In this document: piece by piece, positions 25,192-36,762 of the stretch
Numbering within the stretch: the first letter of the stretch is position 1
Layout of the letters: the number at the start of each line of letters is the position of its first letter
Source: Pelecanus crispus
Taxonomy: Eukaryota > Chordata > Aves > Pelecaniformes > Pelecanidae
Length of the DNA stretch: 64,000 nt
Assembly: GCF_030463565.1 (NCBI RefSeq)
Contig: NC_134643.1
Location: 15,823,606 to 15,887,605 of the forward strand
Reading direction: 5' to 3'
Made by a program: the position numbers and the translations under genes
Notes under the pieces: generated by a model
Databases searched by the model: none
What the model was told of the DNA's origin: nothing
What the model saw: the letters and a program-made list of their open reading frames with translations, nothing else

Positions 25192-26146
25192 CTGCCGAGA
25201 GATGGAGCTGCTTGTAGGATCTGGCACCGCAGAAATAAGGTTGGCAGTGCTCTTTCTATGAACACTATTCATACCAGGCATTTTAGTGATTTTACAGGCT
25301 TTGCTACTAGAACTAGAGTTTTTACGTTTTTTTCCTTCTGATTTGTCGAAAGAAAGGGGTAGAGAAGACACTGCATTATGTGCTCCCAGGGAGTGGTCCC
25401 CTGAGTGGTGCACAAGAGAAGATACAGACAGATTAGAAGAGTCAATACTGCTTACTACCATGCTCATATGTTTCACTGAGTCTGTTGAACTACTTGATAA
25501 TGAAGTCCGTCCTGAGGGCTCCGATTTGGCACTGAGTGGGCTTGTTCCATTATTTGTATTGTGCACAGACATACTGTTATAGGAAGATGTAGCCTGATAG
25601 GAGTTCAAAGTTGAACTGGGGTTCAGGACACAGTTCTTTTTGTGGGACCCTGAAAATGAAGACGAGGAAGATGTCTGCAAAGACAATGAGGATGATGAGG
25701 ACGATGAAGACGATGACTGCGGCTTTTTCTTTTTGTTACTTGAAGACTCATCACTCCGAGATGACAGGTCTTTCACTTTTGAGGATTTGCTGGTTTTTGT
25801 TTTGGATGGCTTGTGGGATGGGGAAGGGATGACTGCTGGCACTGGTGACACAGCTGATGGCGCCTTAAAAGTCGAGTCCATGATACTTAGGCTTGCAGCC
25901 ACATGGGGAAAAGCTGTAGTGTGTGACATAATGGAATTCGTATCTGACGTCGTCACAAAGGCTGCATTTGATAACATGGCTGATGTCATTATGTAAGAAG
26001 AAGAAGTGATTCTCGAACTGATAGGTGTTGAAGGAATATACACCGCACTGGGGTTGCTGAAAGGCTGCAAGACTGATGCGGGAAAAGGAGTGGAGACATG
26101 TGCTGCTGGAGAAGGCATGGGACTATCTGCCGCAGGAGGAATTTTC
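25192..26146 (-). CDS. ATXN7L1: ATXN7L1 large C-terminal exon
   Basis: Begins KKIPPAADSPMPSPAAHVST and runs 318 codons, ending SISRQ before GTAAGG. It contains ILE/SYIMTSAMLSNAAF-type hydrophobic patches, a basic cluster (SHKPSKTKTSKSSKVKD), KKKKP followed by ten serines, a second Ser run, and GKKRKNSSSSSKACK. The latter two look like nuclear localisation signals. The serine run is written with mixed TCN codons, not a pure triplet repeat. The open frame continues into intron sequence on both sides; the splice sites define the exon. Confidence 0.97.
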
Positions 26147-29100
26147 CTAAATAGAGAAGGGGGGGCAGGGAAGGAAAAAAAAAAAAAAAAAAAGGAAGTT
26201 TTAGATACATAAAAAATTCCATCTGAACAGTGCAGGTAGGAAATTATTTCTGGGAAGGACCAACTTATTAAAAAAGGCAAACCTAGTTGATTCTAATTTT
26301 GTTTCTTATCCTACCAATCACATATATTTTCATACCCACAGTTCAAAACCAGCTCTGCATTGTACAACAGCTTAAAAATGCTTTTCTTCTGATTTTTTCC
26401 CTCTTTTTAAACTTGCAATTCCATTGTGAGGTTCTTTGGGATTTAATACAAACAAAAACCAACACATGTGTGTTTTAATACTGGAACGATTTGGGAAAGC
26501 TGGGTCATGAAGTACATTTTCCTAAAAATTAATTTTGAAATGAGACACATTAAATCCGTGAAGGCAGCAGAGACCTAACAGAAGACGATTAGGTAAGGAA
26601 CTATGCAGCGTAATTTTCTGTATAAAATTCTGTCATGGCACGTGAGCCCTAAACTGTGTAACTTGGTTAAACCAGAACTGAGCTCCACTTCAGCACAAGG
26701 GCCCCATGCAGCAATTAACTGCATAGTGTTACAATTTAACCACTTTATTACAAATCTGATTTCCTTTTTTCCTCTCCTATTGTATGAAACAACTAAAAAT
26801 GCAAATAGAATGCCTGATGGTGGGATCTATAAACATTCTAGTCACTACATTTCATTCATTGCGTATGTTTTGCTTGAAAGTTCAAGTTGTGGAACAGTTT
26901 CAGTATCAACCTGAACTCACAGGTTAGATCTGATGAGGGTAGTCAATGAGCCAGTTTGGGGGTCTGTGAAGCACTTCATCACTGAGCTTGAAGAGGAAAG
27001 GAGGAAAGCTCATCCCTTTCCCAGTGCAGTGCTGTTCCCAACAGCTCATTTGAGAGGTAGTTAGACAGGATTAACTAGGTAAGTTATTGATTAACTTCCC
27101 TGATACTGAAAATTTGACAAAGTATTAAACAACGCTTGATAACTAGTTGAATACTATTCGAGAATAAAATTTAAGAATATTACTTGTGAAATTAGTAGAA
27201 TGTATTCAACTTCCTTTCTATTCAGCCACCATCTATTACTTTATCTAGTCCAGTGTTAACAAAGAACCAGACTTCCATGGTGTCTCTTGGAAAATTATCA
27301 CGTCAGCTTTTCTCATTATTTAGACTAAAATTTAATTCACAGTTTAATCCTATTTCTCTTTGTTAAGAAGCTGTACATCACCATAACTCTGCCCTTGTTA
27401 TCCTCTCTACTGACATCTTTTCAGTTTTTAAAGGCTTACTCTTGCCCTCAAAGAAGTATGATAGAAGAGCAGCACTGGGTGTGCTGTTTTATCATAAATC
27501 AAATCCTAATTGCAAGTGTTCTCTCCTGGTATTCTTCCTATGGAGACTGTCAGACAGAACGCTGTTTATGGCACAATTACATAAGGGATTACATACAGTC
27601 CATGCAGCCAGAAACGAGGAAGTCCTACTGCCTGCGACTTGCTACACGAACAAAGCTGCTTATCAGGTCCGTTCCTCGGTTTATTTTTAAAGAGGGGCCA
27701 ATAGTTCTTACCCACCTTTGTAAGGTACTTCGAGAACTAGAGATAAAAAGTACTTTGTAAATGTCATTATCGTTTTCAAAATATGGCCTTGCATCCCTTT
27801 ACCCTTTGTCTCAGCGGGATGAGTCACAGCTACAGAGCCGTACTAGCACTGGTGATAAAATACCAGCTTTACGCATAGCCCTGCTTGGGGAAGACGGGAA
27901 AAGATCAGTCCAGAGGAGGGGTGAGGACAACAGAAGAATACAGTAGGGTTAAGCACTGTGAGCTTCCTGTGTTATACAGACAAGTAAGTGCGGATGGAAT
28001 TCATTAAAATATTAGAGATTACATGAACAGCTAGGATTTGGGAAAACATTTACAATTGGATTGAGTGGGAGCAGGATGAGGCCTGTTTATTTCTTGTATC
28101 ATATAACTACCATAGAGGTTATTTTTGTTTTTCATGATAGTAGTGGTACTAGTGACACATTTTCTCAGATGCCCGAGTATCTTTTCTCCTGACAAACAAA
28201 GTCAACAGATAACAAGTTTTAATCTTCCTATTTAAGGAAACCAAATTTGTGGAAGGTGACTGACACTAGTTAACAGCCAAATTTACAAAGCACAAGAGAG
28301 GAACCCTTTGCAGATCAAGCACGATCTGTCTCTAAACAGACATGAAACTGGCCCTTTTACGGCAAACCCAACCATTTCCAAACTATGTCTCCCAGCACAG
28401 TAGCACTGTTACTATCAAGTTACCAGGTTAGTCAGACAAGCCAAGCTTTAGTGTTTCAAAAATGTATTTAAATAAAAATCAAACCTTGTTTATCTAATGG
28501 CTGGCATCCAATGAATATAACACAGTCCTGATAATAAACAGTGACATGAAACACTGCACTTTAGTGTCATTACATTGGAAGAAGAATGCATATTCTGTAG
28601 CAGAATACCCCCAAAAAAATCAATCTTATCTGCAGATGCCATGAGTTTTTCAGATTTTTTTTTTTTAAAAGAATTAGCATTGTTTTTAGAAGTGCAGTCT
28701 GTTTTAATGTATCTGTGTAGCCAAAGCCCATAGTGCTTGGAACCTGCACACATGACATTGAGGTGCTTCAATAGTGAGTAATAATCAGAATTTTAAGACC
28801 CCAAAGCCAGTAAGGCACTATAGACTGAAAAATTATCATATTCCATCTTACGCACAGGCAAATGCGTACCGAGTTCCTTATCTTACAAGACATGAGTCTT
28901 ACGGAGCAAAGTCCAAATGGGTGATACGGGTACATGATACAGGTATAAAAATCTAGGCCAAATCTAACCTGTGTGTTATAAGATGATATGATATCAAAAC
29001 ATATCTCCAAACCCAGAAAACACTGAGCTTTAATGCTTTTAAGTAACGTTAAAAGAACTACTGAATTATTCCTCCACAGATTCAGAGGGACTAAAAAAAG

Positions 29101-29312
29101 TCCTAAAATCTGGCAGAAATTTACATCAGAATAGGAGACTGTTCTGTGGTGCTGCATATTCCTTAACAGAGAAGAGAAAATTTGTATTCATATCACTGCT
29201 ATGCCTTAATACAGAGGTAATTTTACAAACGCTTCCCATGGAGTGTTTAATTTAGAAGTTTTACAGAATTAAAAACATTAAACTACCCACGAAGTGTAAA
29301 AATCCCACTTAC
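26147..29312 (-). other. ATXN7L1: ATXN7L1 intron
   Basis: 3.2 kb GT-AG intron. A poly(A) run (plus strand, about 26176-26193) lies close to the acceptor of the large exon, giving that acceptor a long T-rich tract on the minus strand. No other feature supported. Confidence 0.75.
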
Positions 29313-29434
29313 TTCCACATCTGTGAGTTCAAGTGTTTTTCTACCATGGAGTTTAGTGCGAATCGAAAATGGTCCCATCTTCTGTCAAAGACATAGTACC
29401 CTCTTCCCATTAAGCGACTGCCATATGAACAAAA
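29313..29434 (-). CDS. ATXN7L1: ATXN7L1 exon, conserved YYVFDRRWD motif
   Basis: Encodes FCSYGSRLMGRGYYVFDRRW and DHFRFALNSMVEKHLNSQMW, a highly conserved block in ataxin-7 paralogues. It ends AA|GTAAGT, with the Lys completed by the next exon. 122 bp, acceptor ttctttcag. Confidence 0.96.
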
Positions 29435-31885
29435 CTGAAAGAAAAGATATTTCAAAGTTGTTTATAAAAAATATTTCTACATTATAAAATAATTATCATT
29501 TATAGATCAAGGAGCACCTTTGTAATTTGTATCGTGCATATAAAACACCTTTAAAAAGGTGTTTTTCACTATCTGCAGCATAAATACTTTTGCATGATAT
29601 ATGAAATAAGTGCATAATGTTTCAGCTTAGTGTAAAGTATACTTCATACTTCACTAACAAGTCAGTTTACTATCAGGTACCTACGTGTGGCAGGGAAAGA
29701 ATATAAATGCTGAGGTACTGTTAAGGAAGCAACTCTGGCTAATAATGCTGCCTCAGAATGACAATTACACCGTCCTGTGCACATTAAATCTTGTAACTCT
29801 GTTAACAGGAATAAAAATACAACTGAAGGGGAAAAAGGTGCAATGGGAGCTTCTTTAGGATCTAGTTAATAAACAAACCAACCAGTGACATTTCAGTAAA
29901 AAAAAAAAATCATCCATGGCACTTGTGCTACAACAGAGCACCGGATACACTCATCAGTGTATGAATATAATCTAGAGGAGTAGTAAATATTTTGAGAATT
30001 CTGCAGAGCTCAGGAGCATTTGCACCGCTTCCTCTGGACAACTTCCTGAAAAGTCCTACTACACTGAAACGGTATGATCAGGAATCTACCCTTTCTTCAG
30101 TTCAGTCTTACTGATCTCGCGTTATGTAGAGAGCTGCTGCAACACCTATTTGTGGGAGAGAAACCTGTTAGAAATCATCTTCAGAAAACAAGACAACTCT
30201 CCATCATGCAGGGACCAAGTCACACAAACTCTGGCTGAGAGCAGAAGCTACTGATGCAGTAGAAAAGCATCCCTTTAAAGTACTTTTCAGCTTAATGGAC
30301 CGTGAGTGGTGACTGTAACTATTTATCTTAAGTCTGCTTCACAACAAGGTTAAACAGGTTAATTAAACCCACCACCTCAGTTGATAAACTAACCTCACCA
30401 CCCAGTGATACGGATCAGTTACCACTAACACGTAGTTTAAGAAGCTGCTGCCTTTTCCCCATCAGTTAATACCACCTAGCTGGGAGAGGGACTGTGTAAG
30501 GAAAACAGTCCGCTTCAGTATGAAATTCAGCAAGTTCGCATGAACTGTGCTGAAGGTGATTTACACCATCTCGTCTGACTTCATGTTGATATGGACTAAG
30601 GACAGTTGCACCATCAGTAACTGCCTCAGTTGAGAGATGCTACGATTTCAAAGAACAGACGAGTCAGTGGGATTTGCCTTGAAACAGAACTAGGATCCTA
30701 AACCAAAAAGGCTACTGGCAGCCATGCCTCACTGATGATGCCTGTACAAGAACTGGCTGCACTTAGATTATTTTTTTAAGTTCTGTGGACACACATGCAG
30801 TGAGCCTTTAGTTTTTAATTCATAAAAAAGCAGCCAGCAAAAATGAAGTAGAATACAAGAGTACCAAGGAAGCAGGATCTTCCTGCATATCATAGTGCTA
30901 TATGGACTATAATAATTATTATTTTCTGTGTAAGAACCAAATACAGAATTTCATCTGACAGTCATTTTATGTTCAGCTCATACTTCTTCCTGGTGTCTGA
31001 CAGTAACAAGCTCTCCTTTGCTCTAGGGAATATAGGCAATGCTACAGTTACCACAGTGTTCACTTTATTCTGCATATCATATGGAGAACACGTAAGTGAA
31101 GTCTTCATTAATTTTATTCCTTGGCTCAATTTTGATGAGAACCAACTGCTTAGAAGTTCAAGAGTTCTCCCATTGCTTCTTGGTTTGTACAGTATAAACA
31201 AACTCACACTGCAGAGATAATGCCACAAGGCAGCTCTTACTACTTACAATGAAATTTATCACTAACATGGGAGAAAGAAAAAACCTGCTGCCAGAGAAGC
31301 ACATACTTAAGTCACTGCCAGAGCAGATGGGCTATGCTGTGCTCTAGACTTTCCATTTTTAGGTGAACGAAGCAATACCTTCTAAGTCCACATACACTCA
31401 CACAAATGACATTTAATTACTGCTTCAAACCAGATCACAAAAATCAACAAAGCACTGTAATAGCACTTTGCTGCCATCTGATTTTCAGAACTATAACCAA
31501 TTACAAGGTACACTTCTGTGAGAACTATGACAACAAAGAGATTATGTGTTCATATCACATTTAAAACAATGCAACTTTTCTCAGTTTAGCAGAATTACAC
31601 CCGAGTTGCAGTCTACTGAGAGGAAAATCTAAAACTAGAACTTCTGATTTTCTGCTGCTCATCCTGTCCTGCGACCTAGCGATGTTTGTCATGTGCACGG
31701 ACCAGTCTTCTCCTCCTACTTTATCCCACCCATACCATTTTCTCTCAAATGTATTTGTTCTCTTTAGAATACAGTTTTCAGATGTAAGGTCCTCATTCCT
31801 TACATTTTTACTAAATTACTTCTTTTTACTCCCCTCTCCAGTTACATAAGAATAACGGCAAGGCATGCCAGAGACAGACACATAC
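29435..31885 (-). other. ATXN7L1: ATXN7L1 intron
   Basis: 2.5 kb intron (donor GTATGT). It contains a perfect 11-bp inverted repeat at 29542-29565. No exon or interspersed repeat recognised. Confidence 0.75.
29542..29565. repeat. Perfect inverted repeat (11-bp arms, 2-bp loop)
   Basis: Arms AAAACACCTTT and AAAGGTGTTTT flank AA. It lies about 108 bp upstream (minus strand) of an ATXN7L1 exon. Confidence 0.85.
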
Positions 31886-32078
31886 CCCAAGAGGTCTGGG
31901 ATGGTGTCCAGAAAAATGACAGTCTAATTTCTCAGATTCTTCAGCTCCATCCGCTTCTCCTTCATCACTGGACAATCTGCTCGTTAAATCTCCTCCCATG
32001 GAAGGCAGTGGCAGTTCTGGTACGTACCCACTGTGGTTTGAAGAACTGTTGCTGTTTATGCTATTTGCAGATGACGGT
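31886..32078 (-). CDS. ATXN7L1: ATXN7L1 exon, Ser/Asn-rich and acidic segment
   Basis: Reads PSSANSINSNSSSNHSGYVP, then LTSRLSSDEGEADGAEESEK and HHPRPLG. It ends at GGG|GTATGT in phase 0. The longer open frame extends into the intron on both sides; the ends given are the splice sites. Confidence 0.95.
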
Positions 32079-34377
32079 CTAGAAGGAGAATATACATTTA
32101 AATCATCAGAGTTCAAAGGCTCGGCAAACCTACCTGCCAGAGTCAAGTGTTAAAGTAAATTATACCAGAAATGATCATGTAAAGAAGGACAGTAAGATAC
32201 AGAATAGCTGACATTTGGTCTTACCAGAAATATATCATGGGTTAACATCAAGTTAATGTTAGCAGAAGCACCTTTGTATTGCCTGAGATTTTAAATTTGC
32301 TATGAGATTGAGTTTAAGATCTTGAGAGAGGCAAAGTATATTAAAAATGCAAACAAAAATCAGATGTGTAAAACTGTCTTACGTGGCACCATTACTCGGC
32401 TACTTGATTGATCCCAAGGGTCCAGTTATGAAAATTTCATTTCATACCAAAATACTACTGAAATTAGTGTACTAAATATAATGCGAGTGTTCAGCTGACA
32501 CCCTCTACAGCTAGATTAGTAAGTGAAGTAACTGGAAGGACCTCTTACAGCACATAGGTTTTCTTTACCTTTGTCTAAAATCCAGTAAAACAAAGTGGGA
32601 ATGCCTTTGTACCACAGGGCACAATGGTGCCTTGCCTTTCAAAGGCAGCTTTTAAACAAATCACATTAGAAGTGAGGGTGAAAAGGATTCTCAATTACAG
32701 TCTGTACAACCAAGTGTGTATGTGGACCTCTGAGGTTGGAGGAGATGTCTGCATTGAGAAGATCTTCTTCGACCTCATGAATTTATGCTATCAGGACACA
32801 GCCGTCACTACGACTGTGGACAGGTGCCCTCTTCTGAACTGAGCAGGGATTGCTCAACAATGTCCATCAGCTAGAAGTAGCTGCTGCAGTTGCTGTTGCA
32901 AGGGACAGATTGTGCGAGTGCTCCTTAGCCTTCAGGAAAAGTCAGTCGGGTCAAGCCAAGTCACCCTCAGTGAAACCAGCAAGCTTTGCCTCAGCAGAGC
33001 AGGGAGCACTCACATAACCTCTCCCAGCAGCAGAGCTGCAGGCTTGCTGGCTCCCAGCAGAGTGGTAGCAAGGCTTTCCTCTGGCACGGCTGCTTGCAAA
33101 AACAGACAGGACGGCAGAACAGAGGCACTGCAGCAGAAACAGAAGCGTAGATTGTACAAACATGACGTATGACTGCTAAAATCCTCTTCCTCGTGTACCA
33201 CTGTCTTTCCAATTTCTTCAGCTGACTCTCACTGAATCACATTCCAGTTTCATTTCTTTGACTGTAACATCTACTAAAACCAATGTCGGCCTGCTCCTCT
33301 GCGCTCCTCTATGCAAGGACTGTGTAAGGTCACTCCTATTACAAGAATTATGTAGACTTCTGACCGCTTTATTTATTTACGGGTATTCTTTCATTGCCCT
33401 TTCACTCAAACCCTGTAAGACCCACCTCTGCCCTTATACCAATAACATTTCATTATGGCTTGATGAACACACAGAGAACATTGGAAATGGCTGTCTCTGT
33501 AAGACTTGAGATAGGAAATACAACAAATATATCTCTGAAATAGGGACAATCTTAGTACAAGAGCCCCAAAACGGGCACTCAATCCTGACCAAGGCTTCTG
33601 CAAATAAAAGAAATGTGAAACAAAATAAATATGAACAAACCCAACTAATTTAGCTCTATCTACTCCAGCCAAAACTAGTACCAAAAAAAACCCCACAGCC
33701 AACAAAACATACAGGAAGTTTACCAGAGGATAAGTAGAATGCAGTAGATCCAATGCATCATACTAGTTTTTCTAAAGGGGTGTCTTTAGAAGTTTGCATT
33801 GTCTGTCTGAAGACTGTTTTTTTCCTTTACAAGAAAAATCTTCAAAATGAGGAAAGACAATCTATGGACAGTTTCAAATCAACAGTTTTAAGAACTAGCT
33901 GCTTACATTATCATTTACGCTAAATTACACCTTTTTTTACAAGACAGTCCATTAATGTAATTGGTGAAGTATTTGCAGAGAAAAATTCTACATAAATGTA
34001 CAGAATTTCACCACCGGTACCTACCCTGATTCATGTAAATAGACCTTTACTCCTAAAAGTGTCAGAATGACTTGAATGTAAACTTTCCTAATTATTACTG
34101 GTCGTTTAGGAAAAAAGTGCAGTTAGTCTGAGATTCCAGAGGGTGGACACGACTCCTTACCCCATTCCCAATCAGACCACAGGCTACCATGGACAGATTT
34201 AGGTTAATATAAACGTAGTCTATCTTGTACTGCTAAGAGAAACTCTTATATTAATATGTTTTATCATGCAGTAGCCTAAAGAAATACCAAATGCTTACAA
34301 AATAAGCTGTATGAAAGACTATGACATTTCTTACAGCACCTTCGGAATGCAACGTTCCACACTGGAGAATTGCTTAC
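32079..34377 (-). other. ATXN7L1: ATXN7L1 intron
   Basis: 2.3 kb GT-AG intron with no recognisable repeat or exon. A mildly GC-richer stretch lies at 32870-33170. Confidence 0.75.
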
Positions 34378-34634
34378 CTTGGAAGTACAGAATTTGGTGG
34401 TCGAGATTTTGCAGGAGATGTTACTTTAGATTCTTGCCCAGAGTTCACTGAAGATCCTGACAGAGAGTCTTGTGCTGGTGTGGGCTGGCTCTGATAGCTT
34501 TCCCTTGCAGATGGTGGATGCTCTTTGTCTTTTGCAACTTCTTTTTCCCTGGATCGAGCTTTGTGTTCAGCTAGAAGGATGTCAAACTGTTTTTTACGGC
34601 CTGGAACTGCTCGTCGATGATTAAGTGAATGAGT
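34378..34634 (-). CDS. ATXN7L1: ATXN7L1 exon, SCA7 domain end
   Basis: Opens THSLNHRRAVPGRKKQFDIL, then LAEHKARSREKEVAKDKEH, the conserved second half of the SCA7 domain, which in ataxin-7 proteins contacts nucleosomal histones. The rest is Ser/Gln-rich and ends SPAKSRPPNSVLPR with the Arg codon split (AG|GTAAGC). Confidence 0.96.
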
Positions 34635-35491
34635 CTAAAAATAGGGTGGTTAAAAAGCATTTGTGTGTGCATGACATTGTTTATGAGTCCTCTATACTTC
34701 TGATACACCACAACTCTAAAAGATAAAATCTACTTCAAACAACTTTAGCCACAGTTATGGAAATAAAGCTGTTATTCCACATTATCTTTGACAATTTATG
34801 AAGTCATTCTTAAGAAATGCCAACAACAAAGCTAAAATTACTTTTTGCAACAACTTTCATATAATAGAGTCTATTGACTTACCTTTTGCAAAACAGAAAA
34901 TATCATTCCAATAATTTTAGGATATTAAGAAGTAATGTCATTGTAGCTCTTAATTTATAATGAAAAATTTATTTCACTGGATAGAAAAATGCGCACATAG
35001 TTTAAAGTGAATTTAACTGATCATGTCTACTGACAAGCAGCATATACGCATACAAACGTTCATTATAAATGTCTTACACTGCTGCTACTTTTTGACATGA
35101 GACGTATTACTATCACAAGGGCATCCTCCAAGTAATTTATTATATGAAAATCATCTTAATTTTTTACTAAAATTGACTATACTTCAACACTGTTGCACAC
35201 ATGAACCAAAAAAGGAGCATTTAAAGTAACACTTGTGCTTCTACATGAGACGTTAATGCTTTTTGCATAACAAAATGACAAGGAAAAAAAAATCTTTTTA
35301 GAAATATCAGTGGAATAATGCAGATGCTCTGATTCAAAGAAACAGAATTACTCAAAAGAATTACCTGAAGACAGCGTCTGAATACCATACCCATTGTCTG
35401 TAAGACAGGAGCAGGTATGACCTCTCAAACTACTGTGGTAGGATTTAAACTATAACAAAGCATCTGATATTTTATCTTCTAAGAAAAATAC
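34635..35491 (-). other. ATXN7L1: ATXN7L1 intron inside the SCA7 domain
   Basis: 857 bp GT-AG intron separating the two SCA7-coding exons at phase 0. AT-rich, nothing else seen. Confidence 0.8.
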
Positions 35492-35574
35492 CTTGCAGGT
35501 GAGCGATCTTGTGCAAGGTTTCTTTGTTTCAGGATCCAGTACTCCACAGTGTTTATTTGGGTCAAATTCTCTTT
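35492..35574 (-). CDS. ATXN7L1: ATXN7L1 exon, SCA7 domain zinc core
   Basis: Encodes (E)REFDPNKHCGVLDPETKKP, then CTRSLTCK. The three cysteines and the first His of the next exon form C-x10-C-x5-C-x2-H, the SCA7 zinc-binding pattern, with all ligands intact. At 83 bp it is easily missed, but both splice sites and phases (1 to 0) fit. Confidence 0.95.
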
Positions 35575-36742
35575 CTGTTTGATGGGGGGATAGGGAGAAA
35601 AAGGAGGGGAAAAAAAAAAAAAGATTATTACAGAAATTTTAACCAGAGTAGCTAGAATTTTTGCCTCATAGTACTTAATTCAACCAGGCTCAACCTGAAC
35701 CACTGTTCCCAACCCCAACACCCCATGATAGTGTGATGTGCATCACTCACTGCTGTGCATTTTTTTTGTCCTTACACACCTCAAACTATTCAGAGCGGTA
35801 TTTCAGTCACAGACTTCATAGAAACAAGTCTGCTTACAGAGCTGTGCTCAGCAGAGTGGCCCAAACACAGGACCAAGCCAAATACCTACGAGTTCAATTC
35901 CCTCTCTAATGCTGGCTGCCTCTGAGGCCGTGAAATACAGCATCTGCAAATCTAGCTTCTGAGTTTGGCTGAGACACGTACACACTAAATATCACAAATG
36001 CTTTGAACAACATTTCTTTGACATACTCAGAAGCTCTGAAACAAACAGCCTGTGGTGTCTCAAAAGTTAATGCAAGATTACTAGTGGCATTTTAAAAACA
36101 AAATTTATCTAAATCTGTCCCTGAAATCTGTGTAAAAATAACACGTATGTTAGTTCTTATTTCCCTAAGTGAAGGGTGGCATGAAATTTAAAGTTTGCAG
36201 AGATTATGGGAAAAAAAAGCATTTACATGAGTTCTACTCATAATTAACATTAAAAGTGCATTAATATTTAATATGCTGTATTTGCGTATTTAATTTTCAT
36301 TAATATTTTAGTATTTATATACCACAGATAGCATCACCTCCTTTAGGTTATGTTAATATAATTTTAGGGTTTGCACTAGACAGCTGTAAAAAAACATATG
36401 GACATACACTTTTTAGTTTATGCCACCAAAAAAATCTACCATTATCTTTACACACCTTGGCATTGTATGTTTTAATTGGCAGACTGGTTTGCTTTTGTTT
36501 GACAGTGGAATATAAACTATTTACCAAAGCCTATTTTAACTAGACAGTGGTGTTACATTCAGATATAATAAACATCCTGTACTCAAACACAACATTTAAT
36601 CCAAGGATCTAAAAATTCTTTACAAATAAAGAAATCAGAGCTAAGATGAAGACAGCAATTCACAGCTATGTTACAATGTTATGACAGCATCACAGCAAGA
36701 AGAACAGCTGGAAGAAGAAATGCGAGGCCAAGTAGCTTACGT

Positions 36743-36762
36743 TGGACGACGGTTGTCGTCCA
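36743..36762. repeat. Short CpG-rich inverted repeat
   Basis: Arms TGGACGAC and GTCGTCCA with GGTT between them, standing out in CpG-poor intron sequence. Confidence 0.7.

Noticed and set aside
25611..25996. Acidic plus-strand frame (Asp/Glu run)
   Set aside because: It is the complement of the serine run in the ATXN7L1 exon.
27700..27770. Possible end of an ancient interspersed repeat (tacttcgagaactagagataa)
   Set aside because: It recalls a common repeat tail, but one short block is not enough to assign a family.
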